The position numbers and the translations under genes were made by a program. 64,000 nucleotides of DNA, taken from Nicotiana tabacum (lineage: Eukaryota > Streptophyta > Magnoliopsida > Solanales > Solanaceae). The notes beneath the pieces are model-generated. The model saw nothing but the letters and a program-made list of their open reading frames with translations, was not told the origin of the DNA and searched no databases. Shown in pieces: positions 1 through 12,421 of the stretch. Location of the stretch: contig NC_134089.1 of assembly GCF_000715075.1 (NCBI RefSeq), forward strand, positions 67,004,697-67,068,696, read 5' to 3'. The first letter of the stretch is position 1. Each line of letters begins with the position of its first letter.

Positions 1-787
1 CTAAACTATATGCTTTTCTTTGATTCAAGGAGGTCTTTTTGAGCCTTATTTGTTTATGTGCTTCCCCATATTTACTATATATATGTTTTTGCTTGTCGCC
101 TTAGTATTTTTACCATTGAAACCACAAATAAACCCGACTTCTCCTCCCTTTTAGGAATAGTAGTCCCAAGTACCTCTGGGGCTAATAGGATTGGGGCGGG
201 TAATAGCATACAATAAGTAAATGAGACCGATCTGCGCTTTAATACCTTACGGGGTGGGAAGGGTAGATATGGATATGACGACCACGCAATAATGTCACGT
301 GTAGCCCCTCACTGAGGAGTGATTACCAGATGTTGTGTGGGGTGATCCGTATTATTAATAAACCTAGGGCCCCCCCTTTCCTCTATTTTCTTTGTTTCTT
401 TTTAAATATTTTTTTAACCATTTCTTTTAAGAAAATCAACTCTTTTAGTTCTTTTTTCTTACTTTTGTTCATGTGTAACCATTACGTGAAAATTCCCTCT
501 TATTTGAAGCCTTTATTTGCCTATATGTTATTTGCACTTAAGACACAACAATAGTTTGGCCGGAAACCACACTAGTGGATCCTGAGGGGTGCCTAACACC
601 TTCCCCATGAGATAATTTCAAGCCCTTACCCAATCTCTAGTTACTCAAAACAAACCCCTCCTAGTGTCCTAATGCACTTTAATCATTAGGTGACGACTCT
701 TCAATTCAAACCCAATTACCGAAAGGGAACGAGTTGTCCTCCCAAATGTCACAAACCCGATTTTCGCGAGAAAAAGGGGGCACGACA
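1..787 (+). repeat. Element A 5' LTR, 3' part only
   Basis: It aligns end to end with 16427-17205 and finishes CGACA, giving the expected CA end just before the primer binding site. By eye the two LTR ends differ at about 4-5% of positions plus short indels, for example a 6-bp length difference near 270. About 4.0 kb of this LTR must lie upstream of the window. Confidence 0.92.
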
Positions 788-790
788 GCA

Positions 791-809
791 TGGCGACTCT
801 GCTGGGGAC
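791..809 (+). other. Primer binding site of element A
   Basis: TGGCGACTCTGCTGGGGAC starts 3 bases after the LTR end. The TGGCG...GGGGAC form is typical of the Athila/Tat/Ogre branch, where reverse transcription is primed by a host tRNA. Ogre elements are reported to use an arginine tRNA; I could not check the match to a specific tRNA. Confidence 0.85.
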
Positions 810-1494
810 TTCTTTTAGGCTTTTACCATTTCAAGCTATTACTGTGACTTTACATTTCTTATGACTTTATTTTTTAACACCTTTAAGCATTTAATTCCCT
901 CTCATACCGCAAAAACTAACTTGTCTCTTGTTTCTTTCCCTTATTTCTTTACTGCATTCCTTTATTACCATTTAAAATTATTGTAATTATTACTTTATGA
1001 ACGTGCAAATATGTGACAACTAATTTTAATTATTGCACAAGTATACTTTCAACATCATATTCCACTCGTGCCAAACAAATACCAAAACAACACTTATAAT
1101 GAGTGGTTGAGATCTTCCGATATTATCACCCTTTAAATCCGGCAAAGGCGTATTTGCGGTAAAACCAGTTGATCAACGACGTAGTCGACGGTTCCGTGCC
1201 TTTCCCTCTTGAGTTGTCCGCTCAAGGGTACCAGTCTAAAACCCCCATGGAAACCTTACTCTGTTTAATTGTGCATACACCATGGTCAAACCTAACCGAG
1301 TCAGTTATGTTGTCCGCATAATGACTCTTTAAGATAGCCTTGTCCAAAGTCCATCGGGTTTCCCAAAAACCCAAACGGACACTATCACGTTTTGTGCATT
1401 TATTTGGAGAACTAGATGCTTTTATGCCAATTATTGGTATTTAATAGTTGAGTCTGGTGGGGGTAAGGGCCTAACCCTTTTGTCTTGCAGAAAC
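810..1494 (+). other. Element A leader with splice acceptor before ORF1
   Basis: No coding sequence is seen. The leader ends in a pyrimidine-rich stretch and TTTTGTCTTGCAG at 1478-1490, a good splice-acceptor match only 4 bases before the ORF1 ATG at 1495. This suggests that the leader carries an intron; the donor was not located. Confidence 0.55.
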
Positions 1495-3081
1495 ATGAGG
1501 CACGAAGTCCCTAGATTAGACATGGTCACAAACATCCACCCAAGGTTGCTAAGCTGGTGGGATGATCTTCATTCCAGTGATCAGACTCTTGTCCGGAAAT
1601 ACCTAGGAAATCTACCTTCCCTCCTGGAGGTCCAACCCAACAACAATATCATAGAAGCTGCTACTATGTTCTGGGATTGTGATAGGTCTGTGTTTCGCTT
1701 CGGAGAGGTTGAGATGACACCCCTGCTAGAGGAAATAGGAGGATTGGCTGGTATACCATGAGAGACCCCGGGTTTGTTAATGCCAGAAAATCGCAAGGGC
1801 AGAGGTTTTCTCAAAATGACGGGCCTAAAGAAGAATCCATACTTGACATATTTGAAGGAGTCCTACATTCCCTTTGATTATTTGTATGATAGGTACGGTC
1901 ACAACAAATCCTACCGTACTTATCCGGATGAGTTCGCCCTTACATCGTTGGGGCATATTCACCGAAGGGTCTTTGTCTTCATGTTCTGCTTCTTGGGGAT
2001 GATAGTGTTTCCAATGAAAAAAGCAAGGATCCACACCAGGCTAGCCATGGTCACCAAAACTTTGATGGAGGGAATTGGTGGACAACCATTTAGCATAGTG
2101 CCCATGATCATCGCAGAGATATACCGAGCCTTGGAAAAGTGTCAACAAGGAGCCCAACACTTCGAGGGCTGCAACTTGCTACTCCAGCTTTGGCTTATGG
2201 AGCATCTTCAAAGGGGTGAATATCAGCAAGAGATTCAGCGTAGAGACTGGGATGATCATATAGCCTTCCATCTACCAAGGAGAATGAACTACATGCCCAA
2301 CATGTTTACTCAGCCAGAAGATGCCATGGGGTGGGTGGAGCTGTTTGAAAATCTAACTGAGGATCAAATACAATGGATGTTCGAGTGGTTCCCTACTGAA
2401 GAGTTCATCGCTCGATCCAAGGACGCACCATTTCTGATATTGATCGGTTTGAGAGGAACCTACCCTTATATACCTCTCCGAGTTATGAGACAGGCTGGTA
2501 GGAAGCAGGTTATACCAAGGGTTGACAAGATGAGTCACTTCCGGGCTGACTTCCAAGCTGATGACAGTCCTTATAAGTGCCAAGCTCAGCATATGTGGCA
2601 TTGCAATATCATCATGGGAAGAGATACTATCGAACCAGACAAATACCATACTGGCTGCACCCCATAATATTCAGGCTGACTGGAGGATAATCACAATGGT
2701 CTGAGCCAACCCGGGTTTGCTCGAGGTCACAGAATCATCGATGAAAGGGCTGAAGCATAGGTCAAATACAACCAACTGTGCAAGATGATTCAGGAGTGTG
2801 AAAGCGAGCACCGTGAGATTCAAGAAGCCCACTAAAAACTGATTGAAGAGTGGAAAGACATGGCTGTCAGTGCCAACAAGCAATTAGGATACCTGGAACG
2901 AGGTTTAGTGGAGCTGGAAAGGAAGTTTCTCAAGAGGATCGAGGACTGCCAGAATGCTAAAGGAAACGAGGGTGGACACCTGGCCAGAGCCTACCTGCTA
3001 CTGGGACTTCGCGTGCTGGTGAAGCTGTTTGATGGAGCCAAAGATGCCGAGTCTGGGGAAGGTCCTTCTGGAACCAAATAG
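1495..3081 (+). pseudogene. Element A ORF1 (Ogre-specific protein before gag), broken
   Basis: All main segments share one frame: 1495-1761, 1774-2667 and 2860-3081. I choose the ATG at 1495 (MRHEVPRLD) because it follows the splice acceptor; an in-frame ATG at 1480 lies inside the acceptor. Visible blocks are a W-W-D-x-L start, a VRKYLG block, an FRFGEVEMTPLLEEIGG block, and a central block with LLLQLWLMEHLQ. The C-terminus (about 2725-3081) is charged and coiled-coil-like. Stops at 1759, 2665, about 2758 and 2833 interrupt it. The same blocks recur in element B. ORF1 proteins of Ogre elements resemble plant mobile-domain proteins; their function is unknown. Confidence 0.82.
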
Positions 3082-3491
3082 ATAGGAGTTTTCTTTTACT
3101 TTATGAAATGTAATAAGGCCAATGGCCACTAGTGACATTTTATTCCTTGTTATTTAGTGTCATTTTTGGATTCGTCTACTTTTTATCAATAAAATAAGGC
3201 ATTTAGCATTCTAAGTTCTCCAAATTAATTTGTCGCTAGGCCTACCTCGGGCACAACGAGGTTCCCAAATTAGGACATGATTTACATTCTTGCACTATAT
3301 GTTTAAATATCGCAACACTTTCTTATAATCCACACTGACTTGTTACCTTTTTGTTTTTACTTTTTGTTTATTTACTCCCCTTCCCAAATGTTAGTTCATG
3401 CACTTTGGCATCGTCATCATATTCCACAAGATCAAAGGGCCCTCCACCCACTCCTCCTCCTAGTCCTATCAGAAGCAGGAACAAAGGAAAG
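3082..3491 (+). other. Spacer between ORF1 and gag of element A
   Basis: AT-rich with no convincing ORF for most of its length. The last ~100 bases encode a proline- and serine-rich stretch (PPPTPPPSPIRSRNKGK) that may be the extreme N-terminus of gag if translation starts at 3351. Confidence 0.5.
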
Positions 3492-5548
3492 ATGGAAGAT
3501 TTGAACAACACCAAAAAGGAAAACTCAACTTAACGGGTAGAGGTCACTCATGGTGCTCAGGTCTCCAAAGAAAGTGCGTCCCAACTCGAGCAAAAACTGT
3601 TGAAATTTTAGGAGAAACTTGATCAGGTTCGGAATCTGGAAATCTTATCATTTTCTCTCACCACTCTAGATATCAATTTTCCAAACGCTCAGAACCCCAC
3701 ACCTCCACAAAACATCCCAAAACCACAAAACCATCTCCCTCCTCACCACCACTGCAATACATGCCATACATCTAACAATACTCCACTGCTCATCCCAGAA
3801 CCTCGGAATTCCACAAATGACCATTTCCATAATAACACCCCCATCTATGTGGAAACCATGCTACACTCCACCCAACCTATCTCAAACACCCGAGTCTGAT
3901 GATAAAGGCTCACTCATTAGGAACCTAGCTGCGGAACTCAAAAAATTGACTAGTCGAATTCAGGGTGTCGAATGAAGTAAGAGGATTGAAGGGTTGAACT
4001 ACGAAGATCTTTGCATACAACCGGATGTTGAACTGCCCAAGGGGTATAAACCTCCTAAGTTCGAGATGTTTGATGGTACATGAGATCCGAGAGTCCACTT
4101 GAGAACATACTATGACAAGCTGATCGGAGTAGGGAAGGACGAAAAGGATTCGCATGAAGCTTTTCATGAGGAGTTTAAATGGAGATTCTCTGTCTTGGTA
4201 CATTAGCCAAGACCTGAAGAAATGGTCGAACTGGGTAAATATGGCATCCGACTTTATGGACAGGTTCAGGTTCAACACAAAAAATGCACCAGATGTGTTC
4301 TACATCCAGTACTTAAAGAAGAAGCCCACAGAAGCATTTCGCGAGTATGCCACTCGCTGGAGATCAGAAGCTGCTAGGGTCGGACCTGCTTTAGAAGAAT
4401 AACAAATGAAGAAGTTTTTCGTCCGGGCTCAAGACTCGCAGTACTATGAAAGGCTGATGTTGATTGAAAGCCAGAAATTTTCCGACATCATCAAGTTAGG
4501 GGAAAAGATCGAGGAAGGCATCAAAAGTGGTATAGTTACAAACTTTGAAGCTTTGCAAGCTACCAATAAGGCTTTACAGTCTGGTGGTACGTCCAAGAAA
4601 AGGTATGTAGGTGCCGTAATGGTTGCACAAAGAGCCAATTCCCCTATAAAATACCAAGCCTATCCGATACCTCCACTCACATATCAGCCTACCCTGAATT
4701 ACCAAGCACCCTTACCCTTTTACCAAACTCCACCACCTACTTACCAATCACCCCCACCTCCCACATATCAACCTACTTCACCCAGATATTCCCAACCCAC
4801 ACATGTCTTCCAAGCCTACAATGCTCAACCATCCCACTATCAATCACCTCCCACATGCCAAAACTTTCCTAGACCTCGACCAAAATTTGACCGCAGACCC
4901 CCCAAACAGTATACTGCCATTGCTGAACCAATTGACCAGCTGTACGAAAGGCTCAAAGCTATTGGTTATGTTACCCCTACCCCTGCTATAACCCCTGAAA
5001 ACCCTTCTCAATGGGTCAATCCAAATAAATCCTGTGCATACCATTCCGGCATAAAAGGGCATACCATTGATGAATGCCGCTCTCTGAAAGACAAGATCCA
5101 GACTTTGATTGTTAACAAGATTATTGTAGCAAAGGAGCCTTTTCCAAACATCCGCAACAACCCTCTGCCGTACCATAAGGGTGGAGGTGTTCACATGATT
5201 GAAATAGAGGATGATTGGGATCCCAAAGGATCGATTGGTTTAATCATTGAGGGTGACGAACCAAAGAAGCCAATAGTCACCCTCAATCCCATTGTAGTCC
5301 AGACTCAGCCTTCTGGGGATACCGAGGTAAACATGTCTGTACCATTTGAGTTTGAAGCACCACCCCCCACAAAGATGCTAACACCAATTGAGGTCGAGTT
5401 TGGGTCTCCAGCAAACGCACCCGCACTGTTTGGAGTTGCAGTTTTACCCTCCAAAATACATGCTCCGTTCGGAGTAAAGGTGCCCATTCCAGTAACAATG
5501 TCGACGATAACACTATTCCATACAATGCCATACCTTGGGATTACATAG
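3492..5548 (+). pseudogene. Element A gag (capsid/nucleocapsid), broken
   Basis: Gag forms the particle that packages element RNA. The N-terminus (from MEDLNN, 3492) is Q- and P-rich. The capsid core runs about 3990-4560, with PPKFEMFDGT, SWYISQD and FREYATRWRSEAARV, typical of Tat/Ogre gag. A long P/Q/Y tract covers 4640-4880. The nucleocapsid has a variant knuckle at about 5032-5080 (C-x2-H-x5-H-x4-C). Breaks: stops at 3532 and 4090, a frameshift near 4140-4155, and a stop at 4400 just before MKKFFVRAQD. The remaining 380-residue frame at 4406-5548 is clean. Confidence 0.85.
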
Positions 5549-6879
5549 CCAAGCGAGAAGCAAAGGGAAAGCTAAGTTTGGGGAAACAGTTGCAACACAG
5601 GGTATGACAAGAACTGCCAGGGTTTATACTCTGGAGCATTTAGCTGAGTCGAGTAAGCAGGACTCTGGTGAGCCGACCATCACTAAAACCGGGCTCGATG
5701 ATCTCTGGAGAAAAATACAAGCCAAGGAATACTCAGTCATTGATCAGCTGAACAAAATACCGGCACAGATTTCTATCCTAGCTTTGCTACAAAGTTCCGA
5801 CCTATATAAGAATGCCTTGTTGCAGGTGCTGAGTGAGGCATATGTACCAAGCAACATCACCGGAGGAGAAATGGCAAACATGGTAGGGCATGTGTTGGAA
5901 AGTCACAAGATAACTTTTCATGAAGATGAGCTGCCACCAGAAGGGTTGAGTCACAACAAAGCGTTGCACATTACCATGCAATGCGAAGATCATTTTATCA
6001 TTAGGGTCCTGATTGATGGAGGGTCCAGCCTCAATATTTGTCCATTGGTAACACTCAGAACATTGGGAAAGGGTCTGCATGAGATCAAGGACGGGGCCAT
6101 CAACATTAAAGCTTTCGACGGTTCCCAAAGATTCACCATTGAGGAAATCAGCCTGTGCTTGCAAATGGGTCCTTCTTGGTTCGACGTTGATTTTAAGGTT
6201 ATAGACGTGCCGACATCTTACAACTTGCTATTGGGACGACCATGGATTCATGCCGCTAGGGCCGTAGCGTCAACACTGCATCAGGCGGTGAAATTTGAGT
6301 GGAACCACCGAAGAGGTGATCATTCATGGCAACGGTAGCAATCCCATATGCAGTCGCCAAACCATCCCAGCGATTGGAGGAAGGATAAAGATAGGCGGGG
6401 AAACCTACCACATCGAGCGATTCAACGCCATTGAAAAAGACAAATAGTGGGACAACAAAATTGAAAGCATATTGAACTGGAGCGTATATGAGCCTGGCAA
6501 GGGACTTGGCAAGAACCTCTAAGGAATCGCCAAGCCAATCAAACTGAAGAAACATGACACCACTTTCGGTCTGGGATACGAGTATACTTGGAAGGAATTC
6601 AACAACTGGTCGCCACCATGGCATGGCCCATACTACCAGCTGGAGCAGCCAATACCACATTTAGAGCAGACTTTCCAGCCGGCCGATGTTATCTATGGGT
6701 CGGAAGAAGAGGAAGTACTGGCAATAGTGAGGAATTTGTTCCTAGAAGAAGATGACATGGATTGTTGTGTCATTTTCGAGGAGGAGGGGGAGGAAGGCCC
6801 TTCCATACAGGTCGTAAGCCGAGGAGCATGCCTCAACAATTGGACCATCAGAACCACCAAAGCTCGAAAAGCCTCATGG
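5535..6879 (+). pseudogene. Element A protease with C-terminal G-patch, broken
   Basis: The frame 5535-6338 overlaps the end of gag in another frame. It carries the aspartic protease site LIDGGSSLNICP (about 6010-6045) and the second conserved block LLLGRPWIHAARAVASTL. After a frameshift near 6310-6340, coding continues with GGETYHIERFNAIEK and a glycine-rich G-patch (YEPGKGLGKNL, about 6487-6520). A TAA stop follows (CAA to TAA in an aligned position), and coding runs to about 6879. G-patch after protease is a reported feature of the Ogre/Tat branch. Confidence 0.83.
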
Positions 6880-7104
6880 TAGCAAGGCTGAACAAAGCAT
6901 CATGCACTACCTTTTATTTTTTACTAGTTGATTTTCCTTTCGCATTTTTGAATTTTTGCAATAAGATCTTCCAATGTTCAAAATAGTTATGAAGTTTATC
7001 AAAGCATTTCGGTTTCCTTACAAATCTTACTCTTATTATTTTCTCTCATTACTTTACTTATACAACATTACTATTACCTATCTTGATGAACCAATGGATG
7101 TGAC
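6880..7104 (+). other. Probable Ogre pro-RT intron
   Basis: Coding similarity stops at ...TKARKASW and resumes at the RT frame. Between them is about 200 bp of T-rich non-coding sequence starting GTAGCAAG, a donor-like site at 6880. Ogre elements are known for a spliced intron here. The acceptor is not clear in this copy and may be mutated. Confidence 0.55.
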
Positions 7105-9133
7105 ATGCAACAAACGGACATAGATTCAGAGGAAGATAATATACCGGAAGAGATTGTTAAAGAGGTTGAAAATTTTGAGAATAGACCTAAGTCCAACCTG
7201 GATGAGACCGAGATTGTTAACCTGGGAGATGCAGAAAATATCAAAGAAACTTGGATCAACGTTCATTTGTCACCGTCAGAAAAGGAAGAATACATAGAAT
7301 TTCTGAAGGACTATGAGGACATATTCGCTTGGTCATATGACGAAATGACTGGTTTGAGCACATCTATTGTGGCCCATAAACTACCAACTGATCCGACATG
7401 TCCACCGGTAAAACAGAAGCTCAGAAAGTTTAAACCCGACATGAGTTTGAAAATCAAGGAAGAAGTCACTAAGCAGGTCAAAGCTAAGGTCCTTAGGGTA
7501 GTAGAATATCCTATGTGGTTAGCCAATATTGTGCCGGTGCTGAAGAAGGATAGGAAGGTCAGAGTCTGTGTCGACTACCGGGATCTCAATTGGGCCAGTC
7601 CAAAGGACGACTTCCCCTTGCCAAACATACACATCCTGATCAACAATTGCGCCAAGCATGAGTTACAATCATTTATAGATTGCTTCGCTGGATATCCTCA
7701 AATTTGGATGGATGAAGAAGATGCTGAGAAAACGGCTTTCATTACACCGTGGGAGATGTATTGCTACAAGATGATACCATTTGGGTTAAAGAATGTAGGG
7801 GCCACCTACATGAGGGCCATGACTACTATCTTCCATGATATGATACACAAGGAGATTGAGGTGTATGTAGATGATGTCATCATAAATTTCAAGGAAGCCA
7901 CTGACCACATGGAAGATTTGAGGAAGTTCTTCAACAGACTGAGAAGATACAACCTGAAACTGAACCCTGCGAAATGTGCATTTGGGGTTCCTGCTGGAAA
8001 ACTACTTGGGTTCATTGTGAGTCGCCGAGGGATAGAACTGGATCCATCTAAGGTCAAAGCTATTCAAGAACTGCCACCGCCAAAGAACAAGAAGGACGTA
8101 ATGAGCTTCTTGGGAAGACTTAACTACATCAGCCGGTTCATAGAACAATCTACGGTCATCTGTGAGCCGATATTTAAGATGTTGAAGAAGGACTCCGCTA
8201 CCACATGGATTGATGATTGCCAAAAAGCTTTCGACAAAATCAAGGAATGCCTATCAACACCACCGATTTTAGTTCCGCCTGAGCCGGGTAGACCTCTATA
8301 ACTCTACCTTGCAGTATTGGATGGAGCATTCGGTTGTGTTCTAGGGAAGCATGATGAAACAGGGATAAAGGAGCAGGCCATCTATTACCTCAATAAGAAG
8401 TTCACCCTGTACGAGGCTTTGTATTCTTTGTTAGAGCGCACCTGTTGTGCTTTGACTTGGGTAGCTCAGAAGTTGAGGCACTACTTCTGTGCCTATACTA
8501 CATATCTCATATCAAGAATGGATCCCTTGAAGTACATCTTTCAGAAGTCCATGCCCACTGACAAGCTGGCCAAGTGGAAAATCCTGTTCATTGAATTTAA
8601 TATTGTCTACGTGACTCAGAAAACAATCAAAGGACAGGCACTAGCAGATCACCTTGCTGAAAATCCCATGGACGGAGAATACGAACCCTTGAAAACATAT
8701 TTTCCTGATGAAGAGGTATCATTCATAGGAGAAGACATTGTAGAATCCTATGACAGTTGGAGAATGTTTTTCGATGGAGCAGCAAATTTCAAAGGAGTTG
8801 GCATAGGAGCGGTCCTAGTATCAGAAACCGGTCAACATTATCCAGTATCTGCCAAGCTCAGGTTTCCATGTACCAACAACATGGCCGAGTAAGAAGCATG
8901 CATCTTAGGGCTCAAGATGGCCATTGACATGAACATCCAAGAGTTGCTAGTAATAAGGGATTCAGACTTGCTTGTACATCAGGTCCAAGAAGAATGGGTG
9001 ACCAAGAACTCTAAGATACTCCCTTATCTATATCATGTGCAGGCGTTGAGAAAGAGGTTCACAAAGACAGAATTCCAGCACTGTCCCCAGAGTCCAGAAT
9101 GAATTCGCCGATGCATTACCTACCCTATCATCC
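7105..9133 (+). pseudogene. Element A reverse transcriptase, RNase H and second RNase H, broken
   Basis: The polymerase that copies element RNA to DNA. RT occupies 7105-8301, with VRVCVDYRDLN, the palm motif YVDD (about 7864-7875), KLLGFIVSRRGIELDPSK and FLGRLNYISRFI. Classical RNase H follows in the same frame (LDGAFGCVLG to KGQALADHLAENP). The archaeal-type second RNase H starts at about 8755 (WRMFFDGAANFKGVGIGAVL). Frame 1 is kept throughout, but TAA stops at 8299 and 8890 interrupt it. A +1 shift near 9082 moves the reading into the integrase frame. Two RNase H domains place this in the Tat branch. Confidence 0.9.
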
Positions 9134-10484
9134 ATGATGCAACATCCAGACAAGAATTTCATTGATCCCATTCTGGTAAAGATCTATGATCAACCCGCTT
9201 ACTGTGCTCATGTTGAGGAAGAAGCAGACGAAAAGCCTTGGTTTTATGATATCAAGGAATATTTGACGAAAGGAGAATACCTAGAACTTGCAAATCCTAC
9301 TCAGAAACGCACACTTCAGAGGTTGTCCAACAATTTCTTTCACAGCGGAGGAATCCTGTATAAGAGGACTCCTAATTTAGGATTGCTAAGGTGTGTCGAT
9401 GCAAAGGAAACATCCAGATTATTAGAGGAAATTCATGCAGGGACCTGCGGTCCACATATCAATGGCTTTGTTTTAGCAAAAAATACTCTGAGCTGGTTAC
9501 TTTTGGATAACTATAGAAACAGACTACATCCAGTATGTCCGAAAGTGCCACTGCTGCCAAATACATGCAAACATGATAAAGGTGCCTCCAAATGAGATTA
9601 ATGTAACAAGCTCGCCGTGGCCATTCGCCGCCTGGGGAATGGATGTTATCAGACCAATTGAACCCGCCGCATCAAACAGACACAGGTTTATCCTAGTAGC
9701 AATTGATTATTTCACCAAATGGGTTGAAGCAACATCTTACAGGGCAGTGACTAAGAACGTCGTGGCGGATTTCGTCCGCGACCGTATCATGTGTCGGTTC
9801 GGGATTACAAAGTCAATCATTACTGATAATGGATCCAACCTCAATAGTGATCTGATGAAATCCATGTGTGAAACCTTCAAGATCAAACACAAGAATTCTA
9901 CAGCTTACAGACCGTAGATAAACAGAGCCGTAGAGGCTGCTAACAAGAATATCAAGAAGATACTAAGGAAAATGATAGAGAAGCATAAGCAGTGGCATGA
10001 GAAGCTATCATTTGCTTTATTAGGATACCGCACCACAGTCCGCACATCGACAAGAGCAACCCCCTATATGGTGGTCTACGGTACAGAGGCAGTCATTCTC
10101 GCTGAGGTAGAAATTCCTTCCTTAAGGATAATACAGGAAGCAGAGCTCGACGATGTAAAATGGGTGAAGAGTCGTTACGAGCAATTAGCTCTTATAGACG
10201 GAGAGAGAATGAATGCAGTTTGCCACGGTCAGCTCTATCAGAACAAAATGTCTAGAGCCTTCAACAAAAGAGTCAAGCCGAGACAATTCACACCGGGGCA
10301 GCTGGTATTAAAGAAAATTTTTCCGCATCAAGATGAAGCCAAAGGGAAATTCTCTCCCAACTGGCAGGGTCCGTACATAGTTCACCGGGTTCTGATAGGA
10401 GGAGCCCTCATACTTGCAGAAATGGACGGAGAAGTTTGACCAAAGCCGATCAATTCAGACACAATCAAACGATACTATGTGTAA
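9134..10484 (+). pseudogene. Element A integrase, broken
   Basis: Integrase joins element DNA to the chromosome. The zinc-binding part spans frames near 9420-9570, with the C-x2-C part (KCHCCQIH) readable only in the third frame, so a shift occurs at about 9500-9530. The catalytic core from 9573 has GMDVIRP, DYFTKWVEA, ITDNGSNL and, past the TAG at 9915, RAVEAANKN, giving the D, D and E positions. The C-terminal part has KPRQFTPGQLVLK and FSPNWQGPY. A TGA at 10437 replaces an expected Trp; the natural end is the TAA at 10482. Confidence 0.9.
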
Positions 10485-11209
10485 TCTTTATGCTTTCCTT
10501 ATATGATGTAATTTGAACTATGCCTGACCTGATTCCCTTTTAAGAGGGGATACGTAGGCAGCCCTATGGGTTTGGTCACAATTCAACAAAATTTTCATTT
10601 CCCCCGCTATTGGAAACTAAGGCAGAATTTTGAGGAGGACCCTCAAAATTTCGAAGTGATTTCAGCTATTCGCCGCGAGCAGCCGTCAGAAGCAGCAACC
10701 TAGTAAACTGGGGCAGAATTTTGAGGAGGACCCTCAAAGTTCCGTAACAAGAAAGGATGCAATGTCTTGGACCACGTCGCAGTCGTTGGTTCATCTAAAG
10801 AAAATTATCCTTAATTATGCATTTATATTTTTCTAAAATCATGCATGTGTATTTCTGAAATTGCTCTGTTTAACAACGCTACCCCAATGATACATACAGT
10901 ATCACCAGATCAAAGTCGAGCAGGTCAAGCAAAGCCAGCGGGGATACAAACTAACCTTTCCCCCCTTTACAAACTCACGATTTATCTTTGGATGCAGGCA
11001 CTTGAGTTGAAAAATCATCAAATATACTATACGCTCACTCACAAAGTTTAGGAATACAACTCTCTGAACCATTGCACTTGCTCGCAACTGTTATCCGCAC
11101 ACAACAGTGTCCCCAGCAGGCACAATATCCCCAGCAATCATGATACCGTAATCCGCTATCAGCTAAGAAAACTCTATTGTCATTTGCCCTTTTTACTTCC
11201 TGCATAAAG
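10485..11209 (+). other. Element A 3' untranslated region, part 1
   Basis: No genes. A phrase of about 35 bp (GGGGCAGAATTTTGAGGAGG followed by a CCCTCAAA tail) occurs twice, near 10618 and 10709. A TACGTAGGCA motif sits at 10551-10560, followed by a GGTTTGGTCA phrase. A related copy lies near 12295. Confidence 0.6.
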
Positions 11210-11500
11210 CTACCATTCTGCCTTTTGAGACTAAGCTCTACCTCCATCTGCATTCTCTGCATTGCATAAGACTACCATTCTGCCTTCCGAGACTAAGCTC
11301 TACCTCCATCTGCATTCTCTGCATTGCATAAGGCTACCATCTTGCCTTCCGAGGTTAAGCTCTACATCCATCTTCATTCTCTACATTGCATAAGGCTACT
11401 ATTCTGCCTTCTGAGGTTAAGCTCTACCTCCATCTGCATTCTCTGCATTGCATAAGGCTACCATTCTTCCTTCTGAGGTTAAGCTCTACCTCCATCTTGC
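11210..11500 (+). repeat. 62-bp tandem array in element A 3' region
   Basis: Units beginning CTACCATTCTGCCTT start at 11210, 11272, 11334, 11396 and 11458, each exactly 62 bp apart, so about 4.7 copies. Units differ by a few substitutions, for example GAGACTAAG versus GAGGTTAAG. Tandem repeats between pol and the 3' LTR are known in Ogre elements. Confidence 0.93.
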
Positions 11501-11505
11501 ATCGG

Positions 11506-11835
11506 CTGAAAGATCGCCACTGCATATATACCTTGCATCAACTGAAAAATCGCCACTTTATTTACATCTTGCATGGATGAAATATCGCTACCTTATTTAC
11601 ATCTTGCATCGGCTGAAAGATCGCCACTTCCTTTACATCTTGCATAGCTAAAATATCGCCACTTTATTTACACATTGCATGGCTGAAATATTGCCACTTT
11701 ATTTACATTTTGCATGGCTGAAATATCGCCACCTTCACACTTGCATGGCTAAAATATCGCTGCTTTATTTTCTATTTTTATGGGCTGAAAGATCTTCACC
11801 TACTGCATTCCATGGGCTAAAAGATCACCAAAATT
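11506..11835 (+). repeat. ~36-bp tandem array in element A 3' region
   Basis: The phrase GGCTGAAAGATCGCCAC...CTTGCAT repeats at 11506, 11542, 11577, 11613, 11648, 11683, 11718, 11749, 11785 and 11817 (spacing 31-36 bp), about ten copies. It directly follows the 62-bp array. Short open frames here (for example 11386-11651) are products of the repeat and not genes. Confidence 0.9.
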
Positions 11836-12400
11836 GTCCAAAGGCGTCATTGTTCGGAGGCACCATTTTCATAGCCCGAGAACGCCATGCCATGGCCTAA
11901 GGCCCCCTTTTATCTTTTGCATATCATTATTCAAAGGCATCATTCTCATAGCCCGAGAGAACCATTTCATGGCCTGCAAATCCTTATTATATGCTTCATG
12001 GCCCAGGACATCATGGTCCGAGGACGTCATCCTAACCGTCTAAAGACAACATTTCATGGTCCTACGGGAACTTGCATCATGTTTAAATTTTCGCACAATA
12101 CATTGTTTGTTTGAAGGTAAACCGACGAGAAATGACCGTCTCAGTAGGAGCAATCCCACTCCAGTTCCCGTAGCCCTATTAGAATTTAACAATCCATCCT
12201 AACCCAAATATCGCATCCATCTTGGAAAATCTCCATCAGCATATTCCTCCGACAGATTCTCGACTACATATGGCCTGATTCCTGTAAGACCAGGGATATG
12301 TAGGCAGCTCAGGAGCCAGAGCTCGGTCAAATTCTTCAAACCATTCCGTTCGGTCAAAATTTGCCATCATATCTTTACCCGACAATTCTTTCATCCTTCC
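11836..12400 (+). other. Element A 3' untranslated region, part 2
   Basis: Decayed copies of phrases such as CATAGCCCGAGA and CATGGCC continue to about 12060. The rest is unique. A second copy of the conserved motif (ATATGTAGGCAGC, 12295-12307) lies about 115 bp before the LTR. No genes. Confidence 0.55.
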
Positions 12401-12421
12401 CGGGTAAAGATGGGTAGTTAT
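12401..12421 (+). other. Polypurine tract of element A
   Basis: GGGTAAAGATGGGTAGTTAT lies immediately before the TGATACCC start of the 3' LTR. It is the expected primer for plus-strand DNA synthesis, although it contains several pyrimidines. Confidence 0.6.
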
